Part shown: piece by piece, positions 51,925-60,251 of the stretch
Numbering within the stretch: position 1 is the first letter of the stretch
Layout: each line of letters opens with the position of its first letter
Assembly (NCBI GenBank): GCA_964543545.1
Contig: CAZIYT010000002.1
Coordinates: forward strand, 868,001 to 932,000
Direction: 5' to 3'
Source: UBA4416 sp964543545
GTDB lineage: Bacteria > Bacteroidota > Bacteroidia > B-17B0 > Aurantibacillaceae
Length of the DNA: 64,000 nt
Translations under genes and position numbers: made by a program
Notes under the pieces: generated by a model
Database searches by the model: none
What the model was told of the DNA's origin: nothing
Seen by the model: only the letters and a program-made list of their open reading frames with translations

Positions 51925-53001
51925 ATGAGAAGATTACCCATTTATTTTTTAATCGACATTTCTGAATCTATGGTTGGAGAGCCGATTCAGCAGGTAGAAG
52001 AAGGCCTGGCCACGATCATCAAAGAATTGAAAACGGATCCCTACTCTATCGAAACGGTATGGGTATCGATTCTCGTGTTTGCCGGTCAGCCCAAAACCCT
52101 GGTGCCTTTACAGGAGATCATCAATTTCTATCCTCCGAAATTCCCGATCGGGAGTGGAACGTCCCTCAGCAAAGGACTCGGCCACCTGATGTACGAGCTC
52201 CGGAAAAACCAGGTGACAACAACGATGGAGCGCAAAGGCGACTGGAAGCCGATCGTCTTTTTATTTACCGATGGTGTGCCTACCGACGATACCTCCCAGG
52301 CCATTAAGGAATGGAAACAAAACTGGCAGCGCACCGCCAACATGGTAGCGGTTTCCTTCGGAGAAGAAACGGATATGCAAATGCTCTCCGAGCTCACGGA
52401 AAATGTGCTGCACTTCAAAAACACAGACTCTTCCTCGTACAAGACGTTCTTCAAATGGGTAACGGATTCCATTAAAACCAGCAGCGTGAGCGTGGAAAAT
52501 AACACGGGCAGCTTCGACCTGGCCAAGCTGGATGGAGATACGCTTTCTCCTGCCGATCTGAAGAACGAACCGGGAGCAGCCTCTTCACCAAAAGGCATCT
52601 ATGCCAATTTTTTCGACTCTAACTTCGTGGTGCTCTCCGGCAAATGTCAGAATACCAAACGCCCTTACCTGATGAAATACAGGAAAACCACCTCAGACTC
52701 AGGGATCTACGCCGGGCTTGAAACCCGAGGCTATAAGCTGGTAGGCGCTTTCCAGGTGGATAACACCTATTACGAGCTGAGCGACAACAATGAAAATAGC
52801 TTCCGGATCAATACCAGCGAGCTGATGGGCTCGCCCACCTGCCCTTCCTGCGGTAACCAATATGGTTTCGCGATGTGCAGCTGCGGTAAAATCCACTGCA
52901 TTGGCAACGAGGAGGAAAGTACCTGCCCGTGGTGCAACAGCAAAGGCAAATACGGCACCGGTGGAGCCGGCGGCTTTGATGTGGACCGTGCACAGGGCTA
53001 A
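51925..53001 (+). CDS. TerY-type VWA protein with C-terminal zinc-ribbon region, copy 3
   Basis: 358 residues. VWA domain (1 to about 205) with MIDAS: FLIDISESM (Asp11), Thr in GSGTSLSKGL, Asp in FTDGVPTDD (about 115). After a linker a second region (about 225-295: FFDSNFVVLSGKCQNTKRPY, RGYKLVGAFQVDN) of beta type leads to a zinc-binding tail with CPSCGNQYGFAMCSCGKIHC (about 313-332) and CPWCNSKGKYG (about 340). The Gly-rich end GTGGAGGFDVD follows. This is the long TerY form; the kinase at 54638 also has a zinc ribbon. Likely links metal or stress sensing to phosphorylation. Confidence 0.9.
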   Translation: MRRLPIYFLIDISESMVGEPIQQVEEGLATIIKELKTDPYSIETVWVSILVFAGQPKTLVPLQEIINFYPPKFPIGSGTSLSKGLGHLMYELRKNQVTTTMERKGDWKPIVFLFTDGVPTDDTSQAIKEWKQNWQRTANMVAVSFGEETDMQMLSELTENVLHFKNTDSSSYKTFFKWVTDSIKTSSVSVENNTGSFDLAKLDGDTLSPADLKNEPGAASSPKGIYANFFDSNFVVLSGKCQNTKRPYLMKYRKTTSDSGIYAGLETRGYKLVGAFQVDNTYYELSDNNENSFRINTSELMGSPTCPSCGNQYGFAMCSCGKIHCIGNEEESTCPWCNSKGKYGTGGAGGFDVDRAQG

Positions 53002-53008
53002 ACTCCAG

Positions 53009-53033
53009 GGTGGTTTCGAGAGCCTCAACCACC
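53009..53033 (+). repeat. 25-base REP-like element, form B (covarying ends)
   Basis: GGTGGT at the left pairs with ACCACC at the right around TTCGAGAGCCTCA. Same length and core as the element at 36300, but both arms changed together so the stem is kept. Lies eight bases after the TerY copy 3 stop. Confidence 0.72.
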
Positions 53034-53063
53034 GGTACTTCGTGAATGTATAAATTATATTTC

Positions 53064-53088
53064 GTTGACTGAGGCTCTCGAAGTCAAC
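53064..53088 (-). repeat. 25-base REP-like element, form A, inverted
   Basis: Reads on the minus strand as GTTGACTTCGAGAGCC then TCAGTCAAC, one base different from the copy at 36300-36324. With the form B copy 30 bases to the left it makes an inverted pair between the VWA and PP2C genes. Confidence 0.75.
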
Positions 53089-53147
53089 GCGTGAATGCTA
53101 CTCTTTATCAGAGGGACACGCCAACATCGCTATGTAGCGATTTCATT

Positions 53148-54560
53148 ATGGACAAAACAACACTATATTTAAACAGCCTTTTCCTGAGCAATAACCTGCC
53201 CGTGACCGATAAGCGGAAGGAGCTGTTTGAGGCCTTTGCGGGCGACGAACACAACAGGGAACTGGTAAACATAATCCTTCAAAATCAAAAGAAGATGGTC
53301 ACAGACTGGAAAATAAAGAACAGGGTTGAAGATATTAAGCAGCAGTCGTTCATGGTCCCCAACGCCACGGTAGGCAAGGCTTATACGGCTGTTATCGATT
53401 TCGAAAAAAATAACTGGACGGATTTTTCGTGGTACCAGCTTGATCACCTCGATGCTGTGGGCGGCATGACTTACGATAAGGAAAGCAAAACCATTTCGGG
53501 CATACCGGAAAACAGCGGAGAGTATAAGCTCAGCCTGAAATACAGGCTCAACGAGGAACCCGAAGATTCGGAGCTGCATGAAAAGATCATTCCTTTCATC
53601 ATTAACCCGGATCCTAAATCCTTATGGAAAAACATTCCGAGCGACCCGGCCGATGAGTTCTGGAAAGAAGACAATGCGACCGCTTTCAGCAGCATTGCCA
53701 ACAGGCATATCCTGGTAGCTTCCAAACGCGGCAGAAGCCATGCCAATGTTGGCTCTTTCAGGGACGACGACTTCGCCTTTGCCGATCTCGGCAACACAGG
53801 CTGGAGCCTTGTTGTGGTATCCGACGGAGCCGGCAGTGCCAAAGTAAGCCGTCATGGCTCCAGGCTGGCCTGTGAATACATCATCGATTATTTTAAAACC
53901 ACATTGTCCGGCGAAACACATCAGAAGCTGGAATCCCTGATCCTGAGCAACCAGGCCGAATCCAACGATACCATCAAAAAAGAGCTCAACCTCTGCATTT
54001 ATAACCTCATTGGCGGCGGAGCGAAACGGGTGCACGACCGGCTCCTGGATTTTGCAACAGCCAAGGGTTATAACATCACCGATCTCAACAGCACCTTTAT
54101 TTTTACGGTATTCAAGCCTTTTGATTTTGGCACGGCCGTACTCAGCTTCGGTGTGGGCGACTGCCCTATTGCCGTGATCCCGAAAGACTTTTCGGAAGTA
54201 AAGCTCATGAACTGGCTCGATGTGGGTGAGTTCGGCGGAGGCACACGCTTCATCACCACCACCGAGATCTTCGCTTCACCGAAATTTGCCAGCCGCATCA
54301 ATTTCAAAGTATTTCCTGATTTTGCCTACATGTTCCTGATGACGGATGGGATCTACGATCCGAAGTTCGTGGTGGAAGCCAACCTGGAAAAAGTGGAAAA
54401 ATGGAAAGAGTTTGTGGAAGACCTGAAAGGTACGAATGACACGGGAACGAAGGTAGAGCTTAGCGCAACGAACGAGCATATTGAACAACAGCTTTCGGAT
54501 TGGATGGATTTCTGGAGCCCGGGAAACCATGATGACAGAACGCTGGCGATCATTTTTTAA
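53148..54560 (+). CDS. PP2C family protein phosphatase with N-terminal Ig-like (He_PIG-like) domain
   Basis: 470-residue Ser/Thr phosphatase of the TerY-associated triad. Residues 1-65 helical; about 70-160 form a small beta domain with GKAYTAVIDF and GMTYDKESKTISGIPENSGE, the He_PIG/cadherin-like pattern. The PP2C core runs from about 185: RDDDFAFADLG (about 202), VVVSDGAGSAKVSRHGS (about 223-239), GVGDCPIAVIP (about 340), FLMTDGIYDPK (about 396) and NHDDRTLAIIF at the end, which place the metal-binding aspartates. The start chosen is ATG 53148; the frame extends upstream through the REP repeat. The unit is followed by the kinase gene, its likely opponent. Confidence 0.92.
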   Translation: MDKTTLYLNSLFLSNNLPVTDKRKELFEAFAGDEHNRELVNIILQNQKKMVTDWKIKNRVEDIKQQSFMVPNATVGKAYTAVIDFEKNNWTDFSWYQLDHLDAVGGMTYDKESKTISGIPENSGEYKLSLKYRLNEEPEDSELHEKIIPFIINPDPKSLWKNIPSDPADEFWKEDNATAFSSIANRHILVASKRGRSHANVGSFRDDDFAFADLGNTGWSLVVVSDGAGSAKVSRHGSRLACEYIIDYFKTTLSGETHQKLESLILSNQAESNDTIKKELNLCIYNLIGGGAKRVHDRLLDFATAKGYNITDLNSTFIFTVFKPFDFGTAVLSFGVGDCPIAVIPKDFSEVKLMNWLDVGEFGGGTRFITTTEIFASPKFASRINFKVFPDFAYMFLMTDGIYDPKFVVEANLEKVEKWKEFVEDLKGTNDTGTKVELSATNEHIEQQLSDWMDFWSPGNHDDRTLAIIF

Positions 54561-54637
54561 ACAGAAGAACACTAAGAATGATACTGAGCGCTCTTCTGAA
54601 TAACAGCGCTGTAATAAAAACAAATTGAAATACAGGT

Positions 54638-56146
54638 ATGAGTACAATCACCGTAAGATCCATTATAGATAACACCAAGTCCTACCAATACGTTGATAAT
54701 GGCGAGCCCATGCGCGGCGGCATGAAGGATGTGTTCTTCAGTCCCGACAAGTCATACGTGGTGGCCCTGTTCCGCGATCCGCAGGATTTCAACTCCAAAG
54801 AACGCCTTAAGAAAATTGCCACCACCTACCGCGAAGCCTTCTTCAACAAGGAGGGTGGTGCTTATTACAAAACACTGTTCTGCTGGCCAACGGATGTGAT
54901 CGAAAAAGGCTCTCAGGTAGGTATCATCGTGCCTACCTACGATAAGAAATTCCTGTTTCAGAAAGGCTATGCTACCAGCAACCTGATCCAGGGAAAAGAA
55001 AAAGAAGGTAAATGGTTTGCCTCACCGAAATTCAGGAATAAGCAATTTCCGCTGCGCCTCGACGACTCGGAGCTGGGCAACTGGCTTGGTTATTTCCAGA
55101 TTTGCGTGAACATTGCACGCGGCGTGAAGCGCATGCATGCGGCGGGTTTGGCGCATTCCGATCTTTCCTACAAAAATATCCTCATCGATCCGGTTACCAA
55201 ATCGGCCAACATCATTGACATCGACGGTTTGGTAGTGCCCGGGATTTTTCCTCCCGATGTGATAGGTACCGCCGATTTCATTGCTCCCGAAGTACTGGCT
55301 ACCAAGCACCTCAAAAAGGATGATCCCAATCGCAAGCTCCCGAGCCGCGTCACTGATCTGCATGCACTCGCGGTGTTGATCTACATGTTCCTCCTCTACA
55401 GGCATCCGCTGAAAGGCGGTAAGGTTCATGACCTCGATACGGAAAAGGATGATCTTTTATCAATGGGTGAAAAAGCGCTGTTCATTGAGCATCCGACCAA
55501 TGCCGAAAACCGGCCGAAGATCAACCAGCTCAATCCGAAAGAGCTGCCCTGGGCCGACATCAACAAGCTTCCTTATACCATTACAGGCCCTTACCTGACA
55601 GAACTTTTCAACCAGGCATTCATCAATGGCCTGCATGCACCGATGAACCGCCCGACGGCCGACCAGTGGGAACAGGCTTTGCTGAAAACCACGGACCTCA
55701 TGCAGCCTTGCTCCAACAGCAAATGCGATCAGAAATGGTACGTGTTCAATAATACAACCAGGCCGGCCTGCCCTTTCTGTGGAACGCCGCATGTGGGTAC
55801 ACTCCCTGTGCTCGACCTGTATGCCCAGTTTACACCGGGCGTATGGAAGCCTATCAACCACCGCCTGATGGTGTACCACGACCAGTATTTGTTCCAATGG
55901 CATGTGAATGGAACGATCATCCGCAACGAAAAACTGACAGACCAGCATAAAGTACCTGTGGGCTATTTCAAGCTGATAGGTGATAAATGGATGCTCATTA
56001 ACCAGACACTCACAGGATTGAAAGACCTCACAGAAGATAAGCTGATCCCGACAGGCTCCTCGGTGGAGCTGAGCGATGGAAAAAAACTGCTGTTGTCGCC
56101 GGAAGAAGGCGGTCGCGTGGTAGTGATTACCCTTGCCAATAAATAG
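54638..56146 (+). CDS. degenerate Ser/Thr protein kinase with zinc ribbon (TerY triad)
   Basis: 502 residues. N-lobe: GEPMRGGMKDVFFSPDKSYV, then VVALFRD where the VAIK lysine would stand but is not present. C-lobe intact: HSDLSYKNILID (catalytic Asp about 175, Asn about 180), DIDGLVVPG (DFG-like, about 195), GTADFIAPEV (about 208, APE motif). Helical insert with HPLKGGKVHD. After about residue 358 a zinc ribbon CSNSKCDQKWYVFNN then CPFCG, and a C-terminal beta-rich domain (HVNGTIIRNE, VELSDGKKLLLSPEEGGR) that looks FHA-like. The kinase, PP2C and VWA proteins form a known Ter-associated phosphorylation module. Confidence 0.9.
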   Translation: MSTITVRSIIDNTKSYQYVDNGEPMRGGMKDVFFSPDKSYVVALFRDPQDFNSKERLKKIATTYREAFFNKEGGAYYKTLFCWPTDVIEKGSQVGIIVPTYDKKFLFQKGYATSNLIQGKEKEGKWFASPKFRNKQFPLRLDDSELGNWLGYFQICVNIARGVKRMHAAGLAHSDLSYKNILIDPVTKSANIIDIDGLVVPGIFPPDVIGTADFIAPEVLATKHLKKDDPNRKLPSRVTDLHALAVLIYMFLLYRHPLKGGKVHDLDTEKDDLLSMGEKALFIEHPTNAENRPKINQLNPKELPWADINKLPYTITGPYLTELFNQAFINGLHAPMNRPTADQWEQALLKTTDLMQPCSNSKCDQKWYVFNNTTRPACPFCGTPHVGTLPVLDLYAQFTPGVWKPINHRLMVYHDQYLFQWHVNGTIIRNEKLTDQHKVPVGYFKLIGDKWMLINQTLTGLKDLTEDKLIPTGSSVELSDGKKLLLSPEEGGRVVVITLANK

Positions 56147-56151
56147 TTGTG

Positions 56152-57189
56152 ATGTATTTTGTTCTGAGAAATAACCAGAAATTCGGGCCCTACTCGCTGG
56201 ATGCGCTCAGGACTTATGTAGAGGACGGTAAGATCCTGATGAGCGACCAGGCCAGTCCTGAGCAGGCGCCGGGCATTACGCAAACCGTGCGGGATGTTCT
56301 GAAGCAGAACCATGTGAAAGTGCGCATCAAAAGCAATGGCTCCATCATCAACCAGATCAAACTGATAGGGAAAGAGCTGATCCTGCCCGGCTTCGATTTC
56401 ATCAAAAAAGACCTGATCAAAGATAAAAAGCTGATCTGGCTGGCATCGATAGGCCTGGCTCCTGCCTTTCTCATCACGTTTACCTTCGGTACCCTCCTCA
56501 CCTACTATGCCATCTCCCTGTATTTCTCACTGATCTGGGGCATCTTCTTCTATTATATGTTCAGCACCAAACAGGTCAGCACCCGCAATACGGTCATCCT
56601 GTTCTTCCTCACGCAGATCACGGCTTTCATTTTGGTAAATCTGCAAAGCATTCCACCGCTCAGCTTTTTGTATGCCATGACTGAATCCGGAAATTTCTTC
56701 GGCCGGCTCATCGGCTACATTTTAGGCGTGGGCATCACGGAGGAAACCATCAAAGCCCTACCGCTCCTGTTCCTGCTGCGAACCACCAAAGAGCCACTGG
56801 TACCGCAAACACTGGTGTTTTACGGCCTTATTTCCGGGATTGGCTTCGGCGTACTCGAAGGTGTTCATTACCAAACCACTACAAATACCACCTTAGGCTA
56901 TGATGCCGCCTTTTTTATGAATGTGGCAAGGCTTACCTGCCTTCCTTTCCTGCATGCCATCTGGGCGGGCATTGCCGGTTATTTCATCTCCTTTGCCAAC
57001 ATTATTCCCAAATACCGGCAGAGCCTGTATGCCCTGGCCATTTTGATTCCGGCTATTTTACACGGCGTGTACGATGTGTTAGGCTGGAGCCTTCCCGGAC
57101 TGGCCAGCACCCTGTTCTCCGTTTTGCTATTGATCTACTACCTCAAAAAAAGCCGCGATTACCAGTCAAAATTAATTCAGATCAGGTAG
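56152..57189 (+). CDS. PrsW family intramembrane metalloprotease with N-terminal GYF_2 domain
   Basis: 345 residues. Residues 1-50 are a GYF_2-type domain (YFVLRNNQKFGPYSLDALRT, tail DQAS). From about 95 the protein is polytopic, with the PrsW motifs GITEETIKALPLL (about 193-205, EExxK), GIGFGVLEGVHY (about 229-240), LPFLHAIWAGIAGY (about 263-276) and LHGVYDVLG (about 302-310, HxxYD). PrsW proteases cut anti-sigma factors and other membrane proteins. ATG 56152 is chosen; a GTG one codon earlier is less likely. It starts six bases after the kinase stop, so it is coupled to the phosphorylation module and may be its output step. Confidence 0.93.
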   Translation: MYFVLRNNQKFGPYSLDALRTYVEDGKILMSDQASPEQAPGITQTVRDVLKQNHVKVRIKSNGSIINQIKLIGKELILPGFDFIKKDLIKDKKLIWLASIGLAPAFLITFTFGTLLTYYAISLYFSLIWGIFFYYMFSTKQVSTRNTVILFFLTQITAFILVNLQSIPPLSFLYAMTESGNFFGRLIGYILGVGITEETIKALPLLFLLRTTKEPLVPQTLVFYGLISGIGFGVLEGVHYQTTTNTTLGYDAAFFMNVARLTCLPFLHAIWAGIAGYFISFANIIPKYRQSLYALAILIPAILHGVYDVLGWSLPGLASTLFSVLLLIYYLKKSRDYQSKLIQIR

Positions 57190-57236
57190 CGTGGCTGAGT
57201 GAAAATAAAACCTATATTTATCGAAATTTTTAAACT

Positions 57237-58004
57237 ATGAGCATTTACGACAACATCCAGGAAATCATTAATAACCCTTTGGTATCCGGTGGTATTATTC
57301 TGAACTTAATTGTCATCGAAAGTTTGCTTTCGGTGGATAACGCGGCCGTACTGGCAACCATGGTAATGGACTTACCGGCCGAGCAGCGCAAAAAAGCCCT
57401 GCGCTATGGGATTATCGGTGCTTATGTTTTCAGGGGTATTGCCCTGCTCTTTGCCGCTTTCCTTGTTAAATTCTGGTTCCTGAAACCAATCGGCGGTTTA
57501 TATTTATTATACCTGGTGTGGGATTGGTGGAAAGGCAAACAAACCGAAGATAAAGAAGATGATATTCTTGATAAAAAAGGAAACTGGCTTTACCGCTCTA
57601 CGGTTGGCGCTTTAGGTAATTTCTGGGCAACAGTAGCCTTAGTGGAGCTCATGGATATGGCCTTCTCTATTGATAACGTGTTTGCCGTAGTAGCCTTTAC
57701 CGATAACATTGTATTGGTATGGGGCGGTGTATTCATCGGTATCCTGGCCATGCGTTTCGTAGCGCAGGGCTTCGTTACCCTGATGGAAAAAATCCCGGCT
57801 CTGGAAACAGCTGCTTTTGTGGTGATTGCCGTACTTGGTATCAAACTCATCCTGTCGCTGGTAGAACACTTCCTGCCTGAATCCGCTTTAAGCAAATTCC
57901 TGGAAAGCCCGGCTGCCGATTGGGGCACCTCCATCCTCACCGTAATGATCTTCCTGGTTCCGATCATTATCGGTTCCATGCGCAAAAAAGAAGTTTCCGA
58001 ATAA
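57237..58004 (+). CDS. terC: TerC family integral membrane protein
   Basis: 255-residue polytopic inner-membrane protein (about seven to eight segments). The two signature repeats are present: LLSVDNAAVLATMV (about 31-44) and MAFSIDNVFAVVAF (about 141-154), whose acidic and Ser residues are thought to bind metal ions within the membrane. The cytosolic loop KGKQTEDKEDDILDKKG (about 99-115) is highly charged. Family members are linked to tellurite resistance and to manganese export. Last gene of the Ter island, with a strong terminator after it. Confidence 0.95.
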   Translation: MSIYDNIQEIINNPLVSGGIILNLIVIESLLSVDNAAVLATMVMDLPAEQRKKALRYGIIGAYVFRGIALLFAAFLVKFWFLKPIGGLYLLYLVWDWWKGKQTEDKEDDILDKKGNWLYRSTVGALGNFWATVALVELMDMAFSIDNVFAVVAFTDNIVLVWGGVFIGILAMRFVAQGFVTLMEKIPALETAAFVVIAVLGIKLILSLVEHFLPESALSKFLESPAADWGTSILTVMIFLVPIIIGSMRKKEVSE

Positions 58005-58025
58005 CTCATCTTTTCATCCTGAAAG

Positions 58026-58062
58026 AAAAGCCCTTCCCAATGTATTTGGGAAGGGCTTTTTT
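58026..58062 (+). terminator. rho-independent terminator after terC
   Basis: A 15-base stem, AAAAGCCCTTCCCAA (58026-58040) pairing with TTGGGAAGGGCTTTT (58046-58060) around a five-base loop, followed by further T residues. Closes the second Ter unit. Confidence 0.92.
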
Positions 58063-58184
58063 AGTTGATCACTTATAAAACGGCTGCAGCCGCTTATCGG
58101 ATCTTCGCAACCACTTATCAGAAATCCGGTACCAGATATAAAATTAAATTACCATTTTTTACAATATATAAGTAAATTAGTCCT

Positions 58185-58913
58185 ATGGTAAAAATCTACA
58201 TCTTTCTTCTGTTATGTCTTTTTAATGTGCTGGCAATTGCACAGGTAAAACCCGCCAGAACCACCAAAACACCGGTCCGGGCGGCAAGCACTCCTTCCAT
58301 TACTCCCAAGCAGACCCAATATACCAGGTGGAGCGCTAAGGCAGGTGCCAACATCAGCGTGGTATACCTGGCACGCAACATTAAAGACAACAACAATGCG
58401 CCGGGCTATTGCGGGGGCCTTAACTACGAGATCAATAATTTCATCCGTGTTTCCACACTGTATAGCTATTTCCGTCCCATCAACATCGAACCGACCTGGC
58501 TCAATGTAAGGGCAAGCACTACCGAAATGAACCTCGAAATGGTGGCCCACTTTCCCAATAAAAAAACCTTACTCTATCCTTTTGTGGGCCTGAGCTACAA
58601 TACCTACGACGGCTTTTTTACCGGGCAGCTCGATTACCTGAACCTGAAAGAATACTACGCCGTAAACACCGTGGTGAGGAACCGTTGGTTTGGCCTGAAC
58701 CTCGGAACGGGGATCGAACATAACTTCGGGATCCTGGGCATGTTTTTGGATTACAGGATGCGTGTAGGCAAGCAGGAAGACGCCGCCGGCGTTAACATTA
58801 TGGATGTATGCTATACCGCCGGTTTGAAAGTGCGTTTCCCTTACGGTAAAGGCGCTAAAAAATTCGCTCAGAAATTCAGAACAAACGACCGCTTCAATAT
58901 TCAGACACGATAA
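58185..58913 (+). CDS. probable outer-membrane beta-barrel protein, unknown function
   Basis: 242 residues with a signal peptide (residues 1-19, MVKIYIFLLLCLFNVLAIA). After a Thr/Pro-rich linker (about 20-48), alternating hydrophobic strands with glycine and aromatic girdle residues suggest an 8-strand barrel: AKAGANISVVYLARNI, LLYPFVGLSYNTYDGFF, RWFGLNLGTGIEHNFG, DVCYTAGLKVRFP. It ends with a basic tail rather than the usual terminal aromatic. No known family recognised with certainty. It stands alone after the Ter island. Confidence 0.6.
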   Translation: MVKIYIFLLLCLFNVLAIAQVKPARTTKTPVRAASTPSITPKQTQYTRWSAKAGANISVVYLARNIKDNNNAPGYCGGLNYEINNFIRVSTLYSYFRPINIEPTWLNVRASTTEMNLEMVAHFPNKKTLLYPFVGLSYNTYDGFFTGQLDYLNLKEYYAVNTVVRNRWFGLNLGTGIEHNFGILGMFLDYRMRVGKQEDAAGVNIMDVCYTAGLKVRFPYGKGAKKFAQKFRTNDRFNIQTR

Positions 58914-58988
58914 GGAAGCACCGCTTACTGGCATTAAACTTTCTGTAAGACAATTATCTTTCCCCCGGGAAATACATAATTCGTTTAC

Positions 58989-60182
58989 ATGAAGAGGGTA
59001 ATTATCTTATTTTCAATTTTCTGCCTCTCCTCTTCCGGTTTTGCCCAACTCGATAGCCTTGCGCGTACGCTCTTTGATACCATCAAGGAAAAGCTGATCG
59101 TTGACGACATCCCGAAAAAGACCTTTGGAGATAAGTTCATGTACCCGCACCGCTGGTATGTAAAGCAGCTCCTGGCGCCCAAGGTTACGGCATACGATAC
59201 CAACTACATCAAGAACCAGAAGCACAGGCTCACGATTGCCATGCCTGTTGCCAAAAAGTTTTACGGCTTTAACCTCACCGACCTGGAAAAAAAGCGCACC
59301 ATGCGGTTTTCGCCCAACAACTATTACCACGTCGGTTTCAATTTCAGTAATATCATCCTCACCTTTGGCTTTTCGCCGGGTCTTAAGTTCGGGGCTAAAC
59401 CCAACCGTGGCGATACCAAAAGCAGGGATTTCCAGCTGACCCTCATCGGCCGGAAAGTGATTACTGACCTCAATTACCAGAGCTATAAAGGCTTTTACGT
59501 ATACAATACCAGCGATTTCAGGGCAAATGAAAGCAGCAATGATACCATCGTTGTAAGACCCGACATCAACGTTACCTCCTTCGGCATCAATACCTTCTAT
59601 GTCTTCAACAGTGAAAAATATTCCCTCCGCGGGGCCTTTTCCTTTACCGATGTCCAGAAAAAAAGCGCAGGCTCTTTTATGGCGGGCATTTACCACTCGC
59701 ACGTGGTCTTCTCTTCCAACGATTCGTCTTTCATCCGTTATCCCTTTATCAATAACTTCTCGCCTTCCCTGAGCGAGATCAACCAGGTATCACAGATCTC
59801 TGCCGGGGTCAGTGGCGGCTACGGGCACACCTTCGTGATCTACAAAAAATTCAGTTTCGCCATAGCCGTCAATGTGGGCATCGGCGGGCAAAAAACCTAT
59901 TACCGCACCATCGTGGGAGAAGATAAATCGTTCAGGATCAACCTGGCCACAGCCATCAATGCCAAGAATGCCCTGCGCTACGATAACATGCGTTTCTTTG
60001 CAGGCGTGCTGGCCACTTACGATGGTAACTTTGCCTTCAACGAGGTGATGTTCAATAATACCAAATACATTGCGCGGGTGGTGGGATTTGTAGGCTATCG
60101 CTTCAACATCAGACAGAATGGCCGTAAGGTGTTAAGGGCAATGGGTTTGATAGATTACAACCGTAAAAAATCAAAAAAATAA
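58989..60182 (+). CDS. DUF4421-like outer-membrane protein
   Basis: 397 residues. Signal peptide (about 1-19, ILFSIFCLSSSGFA). The mature protein resembles the Bacteroidota DUF4421 family: KVTAYDTNYIKNQKHRLTI (about 65-83) and YYHVGFNFSNIILTFGFSP (about 112-130), then multiple alternating strands typical of an outer-membrane barrel and FFAGVLATYDGNFAFNE near the end. The C-terminal KKSKK is basic. Function not known. Seven bases precede the ATG-bearing frame of the hydrolase gene. Confidence 0.65.
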   Translation: MKRVIILFSIFCLSSSGFAQLDSLARTLFDTIKEKLIVDDIPKKTFGDKFMYPHRWYVKQLLAPKVTAYDTNYIKNQKHRLTIAMPVAKKFYGFNLTDLEKKRTMRFSPNNYYHVGFNFSNIILTFGFSPGLKFGAKPNRGDTKSRDFQLTLIGRKVITDLNYQSYKGFYVYNTSDFRANESSNDTIVVRPDINVTSFGINTFYVFNSEKYSLRGAFSFTDVQKKSAGSFMAGIYHSHVVFSSNDSSFIRYPFINNFSPSLSEINQVSQISAGVSGGYGHTFVIYKKFSFAIAVNVGIGGQKTYYRTIVGEDKSFRINLATAINAKNALRYDNMRFFAGVLATYDGNFAFNEVMFNNTKYIARVVGFVGYRFNIRQNGRKVLRAMGLIDYNRKKSKK

Positions 60183-60251
60183 CATCTTATGAGAACTGAT
60201 TCGCCTGGCACATCGTATATGAGCTATCATCCGGCCAACAGAAGCTTCTTT

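Noticed and set aside
40868..58004. Ter island considered as an anti-phage or plasmid-borne resistance transposon
   Set aside because: No integrase, transposase (apart from the lone GIY-YIG gene), attachment-site repeats or plasmid genes at the borders; housekeeping genes flank it on the left.
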